From Bifidobacteriaceae bacterium (GTDB lineage Bacteria; Actinomycetota; Actinomycetes; Actinomycetales; WQXJ01), in contig JAITFE010000007.1 in NCBI GenBank assembly GCA_031281585.1, positions 1-32,213 on the forward strand: a stretch of DNA of 32,213 nucleotides. The letters run 5' to 3'. A program made the translations under genes and the position numbers. The notes under the pieces were generated by a model. It saw nothing but the letters and a program-made list of their open reading frames with translations, did no database searches and was not told the DNA's origin. Below, one piece after another: positions 1 through 7,280 of the stretch (within the stretch, counting starts at the first letter, position 1; each line of letters opens with the position of its first letter).

Positions 1-132
1 CCCGGCCTGAACTTCCAAATCACCCGGACCCTGACAGCCGGGGAAACCTACCACCTCGCCATCCGCCCCTCCAACCAAACCCAAACCAACACCAACCCCG
101 GCCCCTACACCAGCACCGCCACCCACACATAA
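1..132 (+). CDS. 3' end of an unidentified protein (partial)
   Basis: The window opens inside a reading frame (frame 1) that ends at a TAA at 130-132. Only the last 43 residues are visible. They include the stretch TLTAGETYHLAIRPSN followed by a Thr/Asn/Pro-rich end. The alternating beta-like pattern and low-charge Thr/Asn-rich tail resemble C-terminal domains of secreted or surface proteins, but that is inference from composition. A strong hairpin follows at 147-179. No family can be assigned. Confidence 0.55.
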   Translation, partial: PGLNFQITRTLTAGETYHLAIRPSNQTQTNTNPGPYTSTATHT

Positions 133-146
133 ACCCACAACCCCCG

Positions 147-179
147 CCCCGCCCCGGCAACCACACCACCGGGGCGGGG
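147..179. terminator. GC-rich hairpin terminator
   Basis: A perfect 11-bp inverted repeat (CCCCGCCCCGG at 147-157, CCGGGGCGGGG at 169-179) encloses an 11-nt loop. It lies 15 nt after the first stop codon and downstream of deoD on the other strand, so it could serve both convergent genes. There is no clear T-run, as is common for actinobacterial terminators. Confidence 0.6.
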
Positions 180-266
180 TCCCGGAGCGTTGCCGCCACA
201 CGGTAGACCATCGGCGTCCCGCGCCCTTCGTCGTTCATGACGGCGGGAGCGTTTGGGGTACCTCTA

Positions 267-983
267 CTACTCCAGGTCGAGGAGGGCGGCCGCCATGCCC
301 AGCTCGAGCGCGCGGGCGAACTGCGTCTCACGCTCAGCGGCGGTCATGTCTTGGCCGTCCGCCACCAGGTGGTCGGAGACGGTGAGGACCGCGAGCGCGG
401 CCTTGCCCTCGGCGGCGGCAACGCCGTAGAGGCCCGCGGCCTCCATCTCCACCCCCAGGACGCGGTGCGCGGCGAGCGCCTCCAGCGCGCCTGGCACTTT
501 GAAGTAGAAGTGGTCTTCGCTGACCACCGTTCCCACCTTGACCCGCGGGTCGCCCAAGGCGGCTCCAACGGCGGCGGCCGCGAGTCGGAAGTCCGCCACG
601 GCCGAGAAGTGGACGGACGGAATGCGGTTTTCGTTCATGGCGCTGGTGGTGTGGGCGCCGAGGGCGATCAACACGTCGCCACGAGCGACCCCTGGCGCTA
701 TCCCGCCTGCGGTGCCCACCCGGACGATCCGCTCAACGCCGTAGAACCGGTACAGCTCGGTCGCGTAGATGGCGATCGACGGCATGCCCATCCCGCTCGC
801 CATGATGGACAGCGGGCGGCCGTCATAGGTGCCGGTGTATGCGCGGATGCCCCGCACGTCGGACACAACTCTCGACTGGTCCAGCACAGCCTCCGCCATG
901 CGGTCGGCCCGGTACGGGTCGCCGGGCATGATGACCGCCGGGGCGAAATCGCCCGGCTCCGCGCTGATATGTGGTGTGCTCAT
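267..983 (-). CDS. deoD: Purine-nucleoside phosphorylase, DeoD type
   Basis: Catalyses phosphorolysis of purine (deoxy)ribonucleosides to base and (deoxy)ribose-1-phosphate in cytosolic purine salvage. The 238-residue length is normal for the hexameric DeoD family. Visible family features: MSTPHISAEPGDFA at the N-terminus with His5, the phosphate-binding region MPGDPYRADR (Gly21, Arg25), Arg44 and Arg88, the nucleoside-binding VEMEA near 178-182, and the catalytic Asp204 in TVSDH, with Arg218 in the following AERETQF segment. The ATG is preceded by AGGGTGG as a ribosome-binding site. It follows mscL on the same strand with a 38-nt gap, so co-transcription is possible. No defects are seen. Confidence 0.96.
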   Translation of the reverse strand: MSTPHISAEPGDFAPAVIMPGDPYRADRMAEAVLDQSRVVSDVRGIRAYTGTYDGRPLSIMASGMGMPSIAIYATELYRFYGVERIVRVGTAGGIAPGVARGDVLIALGAHTTSAMNENRIPSVHFSAVADFRLAAAAVGAALGDPRVKVGTVVSEDHFYFKVPGALEALAAHRVLGVEMEAAGLYGVAAAEGKAALAVLTVSDHLVADGQDMTAAERETQFARALELGMAAALLDLE

Positions 984-1021
984 AAGCCCACCCTAGTTGG
1001 CTGGCGCGGAGCCGGGGCGAG

Positions 1022-1378
1022 CTAGGACTTCTTGGCCAACAGGTCGCGGATCTCGGTCAGGAGCTCGTCTGTTGTGGGCGGGGCCGGCTCCGCGTCCTTG
1101 GTCAGCTTGTCCTTCAGCAACTGGTAGGGCCGCACAATCCCGAAGTACAGCACCGCGGAAACGATCACAAAGGAAACCAACGCCGTCAGGAAGTTGCCCA
1201 CGTTGATCGAGCCGATCTTGACCGTGCCGAAGTCCGGATTGCCGCCCACCAGACCGATCAAGTCCATGATGATCTTGGTGAAGTCCTTCACAACCGCGCC
1301 AAAAGAGGCGCCCAGAATGAACGCGACCGCCAAATCGATCAAGTTGCCGCGCATGAGGAAATCTCTGAAACCCTTCAT
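1022..1378 (-). CDS. mscL: Large-conductance mechanosensitive channel MscL
   Basis: Homopentameric inner-membrane channel that opens under membrane tension and releases solutes on hypo-osmotic shock. The 118-residue protein has the classic start MKGFRDFLMRGNLIDLAVAF (N-terminal amphipathic helix running into TM1, about residues 14-40), a short periplasmic loop with GGNPDFGTVKIG, TM2 (about 60-84) and a charged cytoplasmic C-terminal helix ending in DLLAKKS. Length and domain order are normal. It is encoded between the NYN-domain gene and deoD on the same strand. The 182 nt upstream hold no other gene. Confidence 0.95.
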   Translation of the reverse strand: MKGFRDFLMRGNLIDLAVAFILGASFGAVVKDFTKIIMDLIGLVGGNPDFGTVKIGSINVGNFLTALVSFVIVSAVLYFGIVRPYQLLKDKLTKDAEPAPPTTDELLTEIRDLLAKKS

Positions 1379-1486
1379 GGGTCTTCAAGTTACTCTCGCT
1401 TGGCTCTGTCCCGGCACGCGGGCCAGGCGAGTCCTATGAGTTGGCCGCATTGGCCGGAGGCGTGGGGCGAGTGTGGGGCTGCCGGT

Positions 1487-1506
1487 GCGTCACATCGCGG
1501 TGACGC
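1487..1506. terminator. Small hairpin between NYN gene and mscL
   Basis: GCGTCAC (1487-1493) and GTGACGC (1500-1506) form a perfect 7-bp stem with a 6-nt loop. It lies 55 nt downstream of the NYN-domain gene on the minus strand and before mscL. It may end transcription of the former. No T-tract is visible. Confidence 0.35.
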
Positions 1507-1560
1507 CTCCCTGCGCCGCCTTGGAATCGTGCGCCTCCTGGCCACCAACCCACCAGGCGG

Positions 1561-2580
1561 TCAGCCGATTTCCCGCTCGAAGACCTCCCAGAAGCGGTCC
1601 CGCAGCCGGTTGCGGATCCCGTCCGAGAGGTCGTAGTCGTTCAGCCGGTGGGCCAGGTCCAGCAGCAGCGCGCGGTCCACCTCGCGCGGGATTGAGCGCC
1701 GGTCTTTCAGCGCCCCGGCCAATTCCTCCGGCGCGGCGCTGCCCATGAACGATTTGACGACGCCAGAGACCACCGAATCGATTGCCTCGCGGACCTGCGT
1801 CTCTTCGAAAGCGTATTCGGGGGCGACAGTCGGCTTGGAGCCCGTCTCCGAACGGTACGCCAGCGCAGACTCGGCGCCGCGTTGCAGGGGCAGGGCGCTG
1901 GCGATCAGGGGGGCGGTCACACCAGGGCCGGGCTTAGGCGTCGGCAAAGCTGGCAACGCGGGCGACTGCCGGGGTGTGGATGGGTGGCCTGGCCGGGGGC
2001 CAGGCCGGGGTATAACGTGCTGGGACATCACCGCCGGAGTGCGCGTCACGGCTTTGTCGAGCCCTTCGGGCTTGACGAGTTCGACGCCGTCAGACGCTCG
2101 TTGCAGGTGTTCGGAAACGCCGTGCGGATGGCCCTGCCTGTCTGGAATGGCCAGCACTATTACTTGGACGCCGTGGTTCTGGGCCTCCTCCACCGCCTCC
2201 GTCAGGTCGTCGTCGCCGGAGACCAGGAAGATGAAGTCGACCGCGCCGTTACGCGATTGCGCCACCATGTCCAGGCCGATCCTCAGGTCGACCCCCTTTT
2301 GTTCGCCGTTGAAGCCGACCCGTCCCAGCCTGACTTTGACCCGCGGCAGGGACCCGATCCGCTGTTGATCGGGGTCCGGCAGCGCGTTCTTGGCCGCGTC
2401 GTACCAGTTCACACGCAGGAGGGGCACACCCGCCGTCGCCTCGGCCTGGCTGGTCAGAACCGCAATCAGCTTGTCGTAGTCCACGCGGATGCCGGAGCGC
2501 AGCGAAGTCCCGGTCAACCGGGTGGCCACCGAGGCCAACAGGTAACCGGCGTCAACGTAGAGTGAGCACTGGGATCGCAT
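1561..2580 (-). CDS. NYN-domain (PIN-like) RNase family protein
   Basis: A 339-residue protein whose N-terminal half is a NYN domain, a PIN-like nuclease fold. The metal-binding acidic residues are visible: Asp10 in LYVDAGYLL, Asp98 in KGVDLRIGLD, and the cluster at 121-125 in VSGDDDLTEAV. A Pro-rich linker (about residues 175-235) joins it to a helical C-terminal region of about 90 residues ending in WEVFEREIG. The frame is open further upstream, but that part has no conserved sequence and would overlap the opposite gene at 2855. The domain begins directly at the ATG at 2580, where a TATCAT box lies 9 nt upstream, suggesting a leaderless mRNA. Probably an RNA nuclease; the substrate is unknown. 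Confidence 0.8.
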   Translation of the reverse strand: MRSQCSLYVDAGYLLASVATRLTGTSLRSGIRVDYDKLIAVLTSQAEATAGVPLLRVNWYDAAKNALPDPDQQRIGSLPRVKVRLGRVGFNGEQKGVDLRIGLDMVAQSRNGAVDFIFLVSGDDDLTEAVEEAQNHGVQVIVLAIPDRQGHPHGVSEHLQRASDGVELVKPEGLDKAVTRTPAVMSQHVIPRPGPRPGHPSTPRQSPALPALPTPKPGPGVTAPLIASALPLQRGAESALAYRSETGSKPTVAPEYAFEETQVREAIDSVVSGVVKSFMGSAAPEELAGALKDRRSIPREVDRALLLDLAHRLNDYDLSDGIRNRLRDRFWEVFEREIG

Positions 2581-2589
2581 TATTACAAT

Positions 2590-2595
2590 ATGATA
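2590..2595 (-). promoter_or_regulatory. -10 box for the NYN gene (near-leaderless)
   Basis: TATCAT on the minus strand, 9 nt before the ATG at 2580, inside an AT-rich patch (TATCATATTGTAATA) that stands out from its GC-rich surroundings. No Shine-Dalgarno sequence precedes the ATG. The -35 region is poor. Confidence 0.45.
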
Positions 2596-2636
2596 ACGGT
2601 CCGCGCGCCTTTCGGCTCCACCCCGGACGTTAACAT

Positions 2637-2677
2637 TGCCCGATGCCGTCCGCCCGCCCCGCGTTTTCCGCCGTGGA
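2637..2677 (+). repeat. Solo partial copy of the palindromic-array unit
   Basis: The stretch starting GCCCGATGCCGTCCGCCCG and continuing with GCGTTTTCC and CCGTGG matches, in the same order, the interval modules of the arrays at 16535-16815 and 31378-31797. It lies between the divergent NYN gene and the DUF4190-like gene and lacks the CGACACCAC palindrome. Confidence 0.6.
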
Positions 2678-2854
2678 ACGCTGCCAGACATCTCCGTAGG
2701 CCTGATCCATGTCGTCCCCCCCCAACGGCGCGGCGACGACCTCAAACCCGGCGCCCCGCAGGGCTTTCCGCTGTGGGCGATTACCCCTTGCGCTGCGGGG
2801 AGGGTGACATCATAGGCTTCAAGAGCACTTTCTCCCGACCCTGATTGGAGTGCC

Positions 2855-3724
2855 ATGTCAGCTTCGCCCAACCCGCCCCAAGGCCCCTTCGATTCCGGCC
2901 AACCTGCGGGGTTCGGCCAACCACCGGTTCAGCCCGACTACCAGCCCGGCTATCAGCCCGCGCCGCCGCAGTACGGGCAGCCGCCTGTTCAGCCCTATTA
3001 CCAGCCCGGCTATCAGCCCGGCCCGCGGCCTGCGCCGCCGCAATACGGCCAGCCGGGCCAGGTCCAGTACCAATACCAGCCGCCATACCAAGCGCCAGGT
3101 CCGGAGGCGCCAAAGCGCGGATTGGCGATAGCAGCGCTGGTGCTTGGCATCTTGGCGCTGCCGCTTTCCCTCATCCCAGTGCTCGGCTTGCTTGCCTGGC
3201 CGCTGCCTGTGCTGGCCTTGATATTCGGAATCATCGCCTTGGTGGGAGCCTCCAGGCGGGGGACGGGCAAGGGCATGCCCGCCACAGCATTGGTGCTCGG
3301 CGTGCTTTCGCTGATCGGCTGCTTCCTGAGCACGTGGGTCTTCTCCGCAGCGGTGGATGAGGCCGGCAGGGAGCTTGAGGAGATTGGCGCCGACTTGTCT
3401 GGGGAGAACACCGATCAGATCCTGGCCGAGGAGATAACGGTGGAGATCGGCGAGTTCAGCGCCACCGTGGATGAATTTGGCGCGGTGACCTCTTCCCTGC
3501 CGGTGCGCGTGACCAACCGTACGAATGAGGCCGCGACCTACTGGATGTCCGTTGAGGCGGTGGATGCCGAAGGCGTCCGGATCGACGAGGACCCCTCGTG
3601 GATGGTCAACGACTTGGCGCCGGGCCAGACCGCCTCAGCCGAACTGTTCAAGTTTGTGACGGCTGACGAAGTGGAAGCCCTAAACGCGGCCGAGTTCCGG
3701 GTTTACGAGGTCTCGAAAATGTGA
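2855..3724 (+). CDS. DUF4190-like membrane protein with Pro/Gln/Tyr-rich N-terminus
   Basis: A 289-residue membrane protein of unknown function. Residues 1-85 are a low-complexity cytoplasmic region with a repeated block (PPVQPDYQPGYQPAPPQYGQ and a longer variant PPVQPYYQPGYQPGPRPAPP). Two or three hydrophobic segments follow (about 90-150) in the DUF4190 pattern (GLAIAALVLGILALPLS; GMPATALVLGVLSLIGCFLS). An extracellular C-terminal region of about 120 residues has an FxLYD/DUF4352-like beta pattern (LPVRVTNRTNEAATYWMSVE). GGAG lies 5 nt before the ATG. Such proteins are common in actinobacterial envelopes. The role here is not known. Confidence 0.8.
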   Translation: MSASPNPPQGPFDSGQPAGFGQPPVQPDYQPGYQPAPPQYGQPPVQPYYQPGYQPGPRPAPPQYGQPGQVQYQYQPPYQAPGPEAPKRGLAIAALVLGILALPLSLIPVLGLLAWPLPVLALIFGIIALVGASRRGTGKGMPATALVLGVLSLIGCFLSTWVFSAAVDEAGRELEEIGADLSGENTDQILAEEITVEIGEFSATVDEFGAVTSSLPVRVTNRTNEAATYWMSVEAVDAEGVRIDEDPSWMVNDLAPGQTASAELFKFVTADEVEALNAAEFRVYEVSKM

Positions 3725-3836
3725 TTCCGCAGGGCCGCCGACGGCGTCCGCGTTGCGACTCCTGACTCAGGTCCCTTCGCCAAACCAAGACTGAACCACA
3801 GTCCCGCCGCCCGCATCTACGTTTCGTTCCCGTCGC

Positions 3837-4214
3837 CTACACGGCGATCAAGTGGATGCCGGGGTCGACCTTTCGCAAGTCCTCCGGATCTGAGGTCACG
3901 ACAGAGTGTCCCCGCTGCCTGGCATCCAAGGCGACGTGGACATCGACAATGTCGTGGTGCCCGCTTCGCCCACAAATCAAGCCGACGGCACGGGCACTGA
4001 TGGCGTCCAGGGGGACCACCACCACCCCTGGGTCTCGCAGGAGCCGCGCGATGCGAGCCTGGCGCGGGCCACCCATCCAGGTCTGGGCGACCACGCCAGC
4101 GGGAATGGATAACGTCAAGCCGTTGTCCGCAGCTCGGCGAAGCAAGGCGCGAACGGACCGATCGCCCCGCTCAAGGGCCAACAGCGCCCCGCTGTCCAGG
4201 GTTAGTCCTGTCAC
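3837..4214 (-). CDS. PIN-domain toxin (VapC-like), TA locus 1
   Basis: Putative type II toxin, an Mg-dependent RNase of the PIN fold, neutralised by the antitoxin encoded just upstream. From the GTG at 4214 it is 125 residues: Asp7 in LTLDSGALLALERGD, then HHDIVDVHVALDA with the two central acidic residues, then VTSDPEDLRKV near the C-terminus. The acid usually found on the second helix is replaced by Gln in GVVAQTWMGG, which I believe is usual in this VapC subgroup. The frame is open upstream to 4268, but that segment overlaps the antitoxin and reads as out-of-frame sequence. The GTG follows the antitoxin stop by 13 nt, consistent with coupled translation. Confidence 0.82.
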   Translation of the reverse strand: MTGLTLDSGALLALERGDRSVRALLRRAADNGLTLSIPAGVVAQTWMGGPRQARIARLLRDPGVVVVPLDAISARAVGLICGRSGHHDIVDVHVALDARQRGHSVVTSDPEDLRKVDPGIHLIAV

Positions 4215-4227
4215 CAGCGGCAGCCCA

Positions 4228-4455
4228 TCACGCCAGGCCCAGTTCGCGGTCGGCCCAGGCCAGGTCATTCTCGCTGAGCGGGCCCAGTTCTCGGTCGAGA
4301 TCGTCCAATAGCCGGATCAGGCTGTCCTCCTGTTCAGCCCGAGCTACCGCAGCGCTGATGAATCCCGACACCGACTTGGCCTTGCCTTGGCTAACCGCTC
4401 GTCGAATCGAGTCCACTTGTTCGTCGGGCAAGCTCACAGCTATTTTCTGAGTCAT
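4228..4455 (-). CDS. Ribbon-helix-helix antitoxin (VapB-like), TA locus 1
   Basis: A 75-residue protein starting MTQKIAVSLPDEQVDSIRRA, a ribbon-helix-helix DNA-binding N-terminus (beta strand KIAVSLP, then two helices around residues 10-42). An acidic C-terminal tail (LLDDLDRELGPLSENDLAW) is the part expected to occupy the toxin. Partner of the PIN toxin at 3837-4214. The ATG at 4455 lies 6 nt after a TATGCT box, so the transcript is probably leaderless. GGTATG is repeated at 11-nt spacing across the promoter and start, a candidate autoregulatory site. Confidence 0.8.
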   Translation of the reverse strand: MTQKIAVSLPDEQVDSIRRAVSQGKAKSVSGFISAAVARAEQEDSLIRLLDDLDRELGPLSENDLAWADRELGLA

Positions 4456-4461
4456 ACCGAA

Positions 4462-4467
4462 AGCATA
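4462..4467 (-). promoter_or_regulatory. -10 box and repeated GGTATG at TA locus 1
   Basis: TATGCT on the minus strand ends 6 nt before the antitoxin ATG (4455), the geometry of a leaderless promoter. The motif GGTATG occurs twice, 11 nt apart, once over the -10 box and once over the start codon, which would let a dimeric RHH protein block initiation. Confidence 0.5.
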
Positions 4468-4609
4468 CCGCCGGAGCGCGGGCCGCTTTGGGCGTTCGAC
4501 AGAAAGCTGGCCAACCAACACCCGGCCGCGCGTCCGGTGCCGCCCGAACCGGAAGGTACCCCACGAACCTGGCCGGAGGCGCGGCAGCTTCTCCATTGGC
4601 CGTGCTCTA

Positions 4610-4632
4610 CATTGCCTTCGTTGAAGGCAATG
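4610..4632. promoter_or_regulatory. Perfect palindromic operator of TA locus 2
   Basis: CATTGCCTTC (4610-4619) and GAAGGCAATG (4623-4632) are a perfect 10-bp inverted repeat around a 3-nt centre, 24 nt upstream of the FitA-like antitoxin start. The position and symmetry fit autoregulation by the antitoxin-toxin complex. TACATT at 4608-4613 overlaps its left arm and could be the -10 box. Confidence 0.65.
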
Positions 4633-4655
4633 ACTTGAAAGGACGGGGCCGAGAG

Positions 4656-4922
4656 ATGGCAACCATGACGCTGCGCGGCTTGGATGAGGACACTCGGCGC
4701 GCCCTGCGCGTGCGCGCCGCTCGAAACGACCGCTCAATCGAGGCCGAGGCCCGTGCCATCCTGCGGTCCGCCGTCCTGCCGCAGCCGGCGGTGAATTGGT
4801 TCGACCGCGCCCGAGCGGCGGCGGCCGGGGTGGCATTCGAGGAAGGCGAGTTGAACGGCTTGCGGGGAGCCGACGAGCCCCGCGCCGCGTCGCCCGGAGC
4901 CGTCGAGGGCGCCGCATGCTGA
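4656..4922 (+). CDS. FitA-like ribbon-helix-helix antitoxin, TA locus 2
   Basis: An 88-residue antitoxin beginning MATMTLRGLDEDTRRALRVR, the FitA/VapB RHH pattern (beta strand ATMTLRGL, then helices with RAARNDRSIEAEARAILRSA). The C-terminal tail is Ala/Glu-rich and would bind the toxin. AAAGGACGG supplies a ribosome-binding site 10 nt before the ATG. It is transcribed divergently from TA locus 1, and the stop codon overlaps the start of the toxin reading frame at 4916. The palindrome at 4610-4632 is the likely operator. The antitoxin is intact although its toxin is frameshifted. Confidence 0.82.
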   Translation: MATMTLRGLDEDTRRALRVRAARNDRSIEAEARAILRSAVLPQPAVNWFDRARAAAAGVAFEEGELNGLRGADEPRAASPGAVEGAAC

Positions 4923-5346
4923 TCGTGCTGGACGCCAACGTCTTGTCGGAGCCGCTCGGCGCCAATCCCGGCCGGAGGTGGCCGCCTGGGCTCAATCAGT
5001 CTCCGGCCAACATTTGTGCACCACCGCTGTGACGGTGGGCGAGCTTCGGTACGGCATCGCGCGGCCGCCTCATGGCGCCCGCAAGGAGTGCTTGCGCGCT
5101 GGCGTGGACACCGCGCTGGGCGCCCTCGGGGAAAGTGGGGTGCTCGCCCACGACCGCGCCGGCGCCGACATCCTTGGGGTCATCATCCTGGAGCGCGAGT
5201 CGCAGGGCAGGCCCATCCAGCGAGCCGACGCGCAAGTCGCCGCGATCTGCCGCAGCCAGGGCGCGGTCCTTGCCACCCGAAACACCTCAGACTTCGACGG
5301 CCTCGGGCTAACCCTGGTCAATCCCTGGCACTCCGGCGTAATTTGA
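4916..5346 (+). pseudogene. Frameshifted FitB-like PIN toxin, TA locus 2
   Basis: The toxin begins MLIVLDANVLSEPLGANP at 4916, overlapping the antitoxin by 7 nt, with the first PIN aspartate present. The frame is lost at about 4965-4970. The rest of a normal FitB-type protein continues in the next frame: PEVAAWAQSVSGQHLCTTA, TVGELRYGIARPPHG, ADAQVAAICRSQGAVLATRN and TSDFDGLGLTLVNPWH, ending at 5346. Adding one base near AATCCCGGCCGG restores one continuous reading frame of ordinary length. All four acidic PIN positions survive across the two frames, so the lesion looks recent or could be a sequencing error. Confidence 0.8.
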
Positions 5347-5557
5347 CGTCGGCCGCCCCCTTTTCCTTGTCGAACCAAAGACAATTCTGAAGTCCGAGGT
5401 GGCCCAGCTACGCGACATCACCAACCAAATTGGTGAACCCCAAGCCGCAGGTATGGCGACATTCGTGCCGTTGCCGTCTTCGCGGCCGGCGGGCGGGACG
5501 CGATCTCCGGAATGCCCTGGTGGCACCCGCGTTTCTCAGGGGATAGCAACTATCTCG

Positions 5558-5588
5558 TTGACAACCCATCCCCGAACTGTGGTCTGCT
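5558..5588 (+). promoter_or_regulatory. Promoter of the NmrA-like gene (leaderless)
   Basis: A consensus -35 TTGACA (5558-5563) is followed after 19 nt by TCTGCT (5583-5588), which ends 6 nt before the ATG at 5595. There is no Shine-Dalgarno sequence, so translation probably starts at the mRNA 5' end. Upstream, CACCAA (5419-5424) and TTGGTG (5430-5435) form a small inverted repeat that might bind a regulator. The rest of 5347-5557 holds no gene I can support. Confidence 0.5.
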
Positions 5589-5594
5589 GTCCGC

Positions 5595-6467
5595 ATGAGC
5601 GAATCTACACAACCTTTGATTGTCGTCCACGGCGGCGGGGGCGCACAGGCAGCTCCAGTCGTCCGGCGCCTGATCAACGACGGCTTCGCGGTCCGGGTGG
5701 TGTCCCGCCAACCGGACCGGCGGACCTACCCGGCCGGAGCCGCAAGCGTCGCCGCCGACTTGAACGACGCCGCATCCTTGACCGCCGCGTACGCAGGCGC
5801 GACCGGCGTCTACCTCCAACTCCCCCTCGAATTCGATCCCGCCGTCGCGCCAAGACAGTCTGAGAACGCCTTGGTGGCTCTCGCGCGCTCGGGCGTCGGC
5901 CAAGTGGTGTTCAACACCGGGCTCGGCCTGACCGACCACGCCGTCGGCTCCCCCTTCGTGGATGCCCGCGCCACGCTAGTCCAGCGTCTCCCCGGCGTAG
6001 TGCCGAAGACCACGGTGACCGGCCCGGAAATGGCCTACATGGACAACCTGGCCATGCCCTTCTCCCGCGCCACGATCCGCCAGGGACGGGTCGAGTACCC
6101 GCTTGCGGACGTGGCGCCGGTGGCCTGGGTCAGCGCGGCCGACGTCGCCGACGTCGCCTCCCGCGCCTTCCGCTCCTCCACGCCGCCCCCGATCCGGATC
6201 GTGCGTGGGCCTGCTATGCTGACCGGTCCCGAACTGGCCAGGGCCCTGGAGGCCGGCCTCGGCCGCCCCGTGGCATGGGCGGCTATCACGCCTGACCGCT
6301 ACCGCGAGTTGTTGACTCCGGTGATCGGCCCAGCGGCCGCGATGGGAATCGCCGACGCCTATGCTCACCCTGCTCCGCCGCGACCACCGCTCCCAGAGAG
6401 CCAGGTCGAGGTGGGCCGGACTACGGTCACCGTTTGGGCGCGCGGCATCAAGTGGGACGCCGACTGA
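5595..6467 (+). CDS. NmrA-family NAD(P)-binding protein
   Basis: A 290-residue atypical short-chain dehydrogenase-like protein. The N-terminus (PLIVVHGGGGAQAAPVVRRL) is a glycine-rich Rossmann nucleotide-binding loop at about residues 8-20, followed by RVVSRQPDRR, which by position would contact the NADP phosphate. The middle (ADLNDAASLTAAYAGATGVY; VFNTGLGLTDHA; VTGPEMAYMDNLAMP) matches NmrA-type domains, which often sense redox cofactor state or act as quinone or NADPH oxidoreductases. The catalytic Tyr-Lys pair of classical SDRs is not evident. An HxlR regulator gene is convergent, a frequent pairing. Substrate unknown. Confidence 0.82.
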   Translation: MSESTQPLIVVHGGGGAQAAPVVRRLINDGFAVRVVSRQPDRRTYPAGAASVAADLNDAASLTAAYAGATGVYLQLPLEFDPAVAPRQSENALVALARSGVGQVVFNTGLGLTDHAVGSPFVDARATLVQRLPGVVPKTTVTGPEMAYMDNLAMPFSRATIRQGRVEYPLADVAPVAWVSAADVADVASRAFRSSTPPPIRIVRGPAMLTGPELARALEAGLGRPVAWAAITPDRYRELLTPVIGPAAAMGIADAYAHPAPPRPPLPESQVEVGRTTVTVWARGIKWDAD

Positions 6468-6475
6468 AGATCCTC

Positions 6476-6493
6476 GCTCCGATAGCGCGGAGC
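6476..6493. terminator. Weak hairpin between convergent genes
   Basis: GCTCCG (6476-6481) and CGGAGC (6488-6493) form a 6-bp stem with a 6-nt loop, 8 nt after the NmrA-like stop and downstream of the HxlR gene on the other strand. It could end transcription from both sides. Confidence 0.35.
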
Positions 6494-6582
6494 CAAGCGG
6501 AACGAGGTCACTTTGGTGGATCCCCAACCCGTCCCGTGCCGCATTGCCGGTTCCATGGCCGCAAGGTCGCAACGACCCGGCG

Positions 6583-6939
6583 TCACAACAGTTCGGACCG
6601 GTGCGCATCGCCCCATTCGCCCATGGCATTGAGCACGGAGACCAGCGTTTGGCCGAGAGGTGTTAGCCGGTAAGCGGTGCGGGGCGGGACTTCGGCGAAC
6701 ACCTGGCGGGTCAACACCCCTTGCCGTTCGAAGGCGCGCAACCGATCCGTCAAGATTTTGGCCGTGATAGGGGCGAGAGATTTCCTCAACTCGCCGAACC
6801 GGCGCGGCCCGTGCAGCAACTCGCGGATTACCAGGACAGACCACTTGCCGTCCAAAACTCGAAGGATGACCTCAACCCCGCAAGCGGGAACCGGAGCCGA
6901 CTCGCTACGCATTGGCTCGAACGCGGGTGCAGTCGTCAT
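6583..6939 (-). CDS. HxlR-family transcriptional regulator
   Basis: A winged helix-turn-helix regulator of the HxlR/YodB type. The diagnostic features are the Cys before the domain (PACGVEVILRVLDGKWSVLV), the segment IRELLHGPRRFGELRKSLAP, the recognition region ITAKILTDRLRAFERQGVLT, and the wing PPRTAYRLTPLGQTL. A lone N-terminal Cys often senses thiol-reactive compounds in this family. Starts are possible at 6951, 6948 and 6939. I chose 6939 because TATGAT covers 6952-6947 and would put the mRNA start near 6940. It is convergent with the NmrA-like gene, its probable target or partner (inference). Confidence 0.88.
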   Translation of the reverse strand: MTTAPAFEPMRSESAPVPACGVEVILRVLDGKWSVLVIRELLHGPRRFGELRKSLAPITAKILTDRLRAFERQGVLTRQVFAEVPPRTAYRLTPLGQTLVSVLNAMGEWGDAHRSELL

Positions 6940-6951
6940 GTTTTTCATCAT

Positions 6952-7280
6952 ACCGAGCCAATCGTGATGAAGGAGTGCGGGATTAAAGGGGCGGAGCGTA
7001 GCGCCAGGTGGCGGCGTTCCTGGACGAATCCACCGAATGGCCGGTCACCGACGGCTGGCGGTCAATCCGAGACTTGGGATAGCGCCGATCCGACATGACT
7101 GTACCGGCCAATCCGACGCTGAGGGGCTGTCCGTAAATAGGCGCCCCGCAGTATGGGCGTATGGCCGTTATCCCAAGAAGTCCTCTTGGAAAGATGATCC
7201 CCCGCCGTGCGGAGATATTAGTGGAGAAAGCACCGGCTGACGCACGGGTGGTTCTGATCAACGACGCGCGCCAATGAGGA
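6952..7280. other. Intergenic, no supported gene
   Basis: No convincing gene. The first bases hold the HxlR promoter region. A short open stretch around 7004-7073 (GTG start, 22 codons with FLDESTEWPVTDGW) could be a coding remnant, but I do not recognise it. GTCCGTAAATAGGCGCCCCG at 7129 recurs with two mismatches at 26817. The end near 7261-7280 adjoins the decayed transposase. Confidence 0.4.

Noticed and set aside
237-1025. Plus-strand frame of 262 codons opposite deoD
   Set aside because: It is entirely antisense to deoD, which has full family conservation, and shows no domain of its own.
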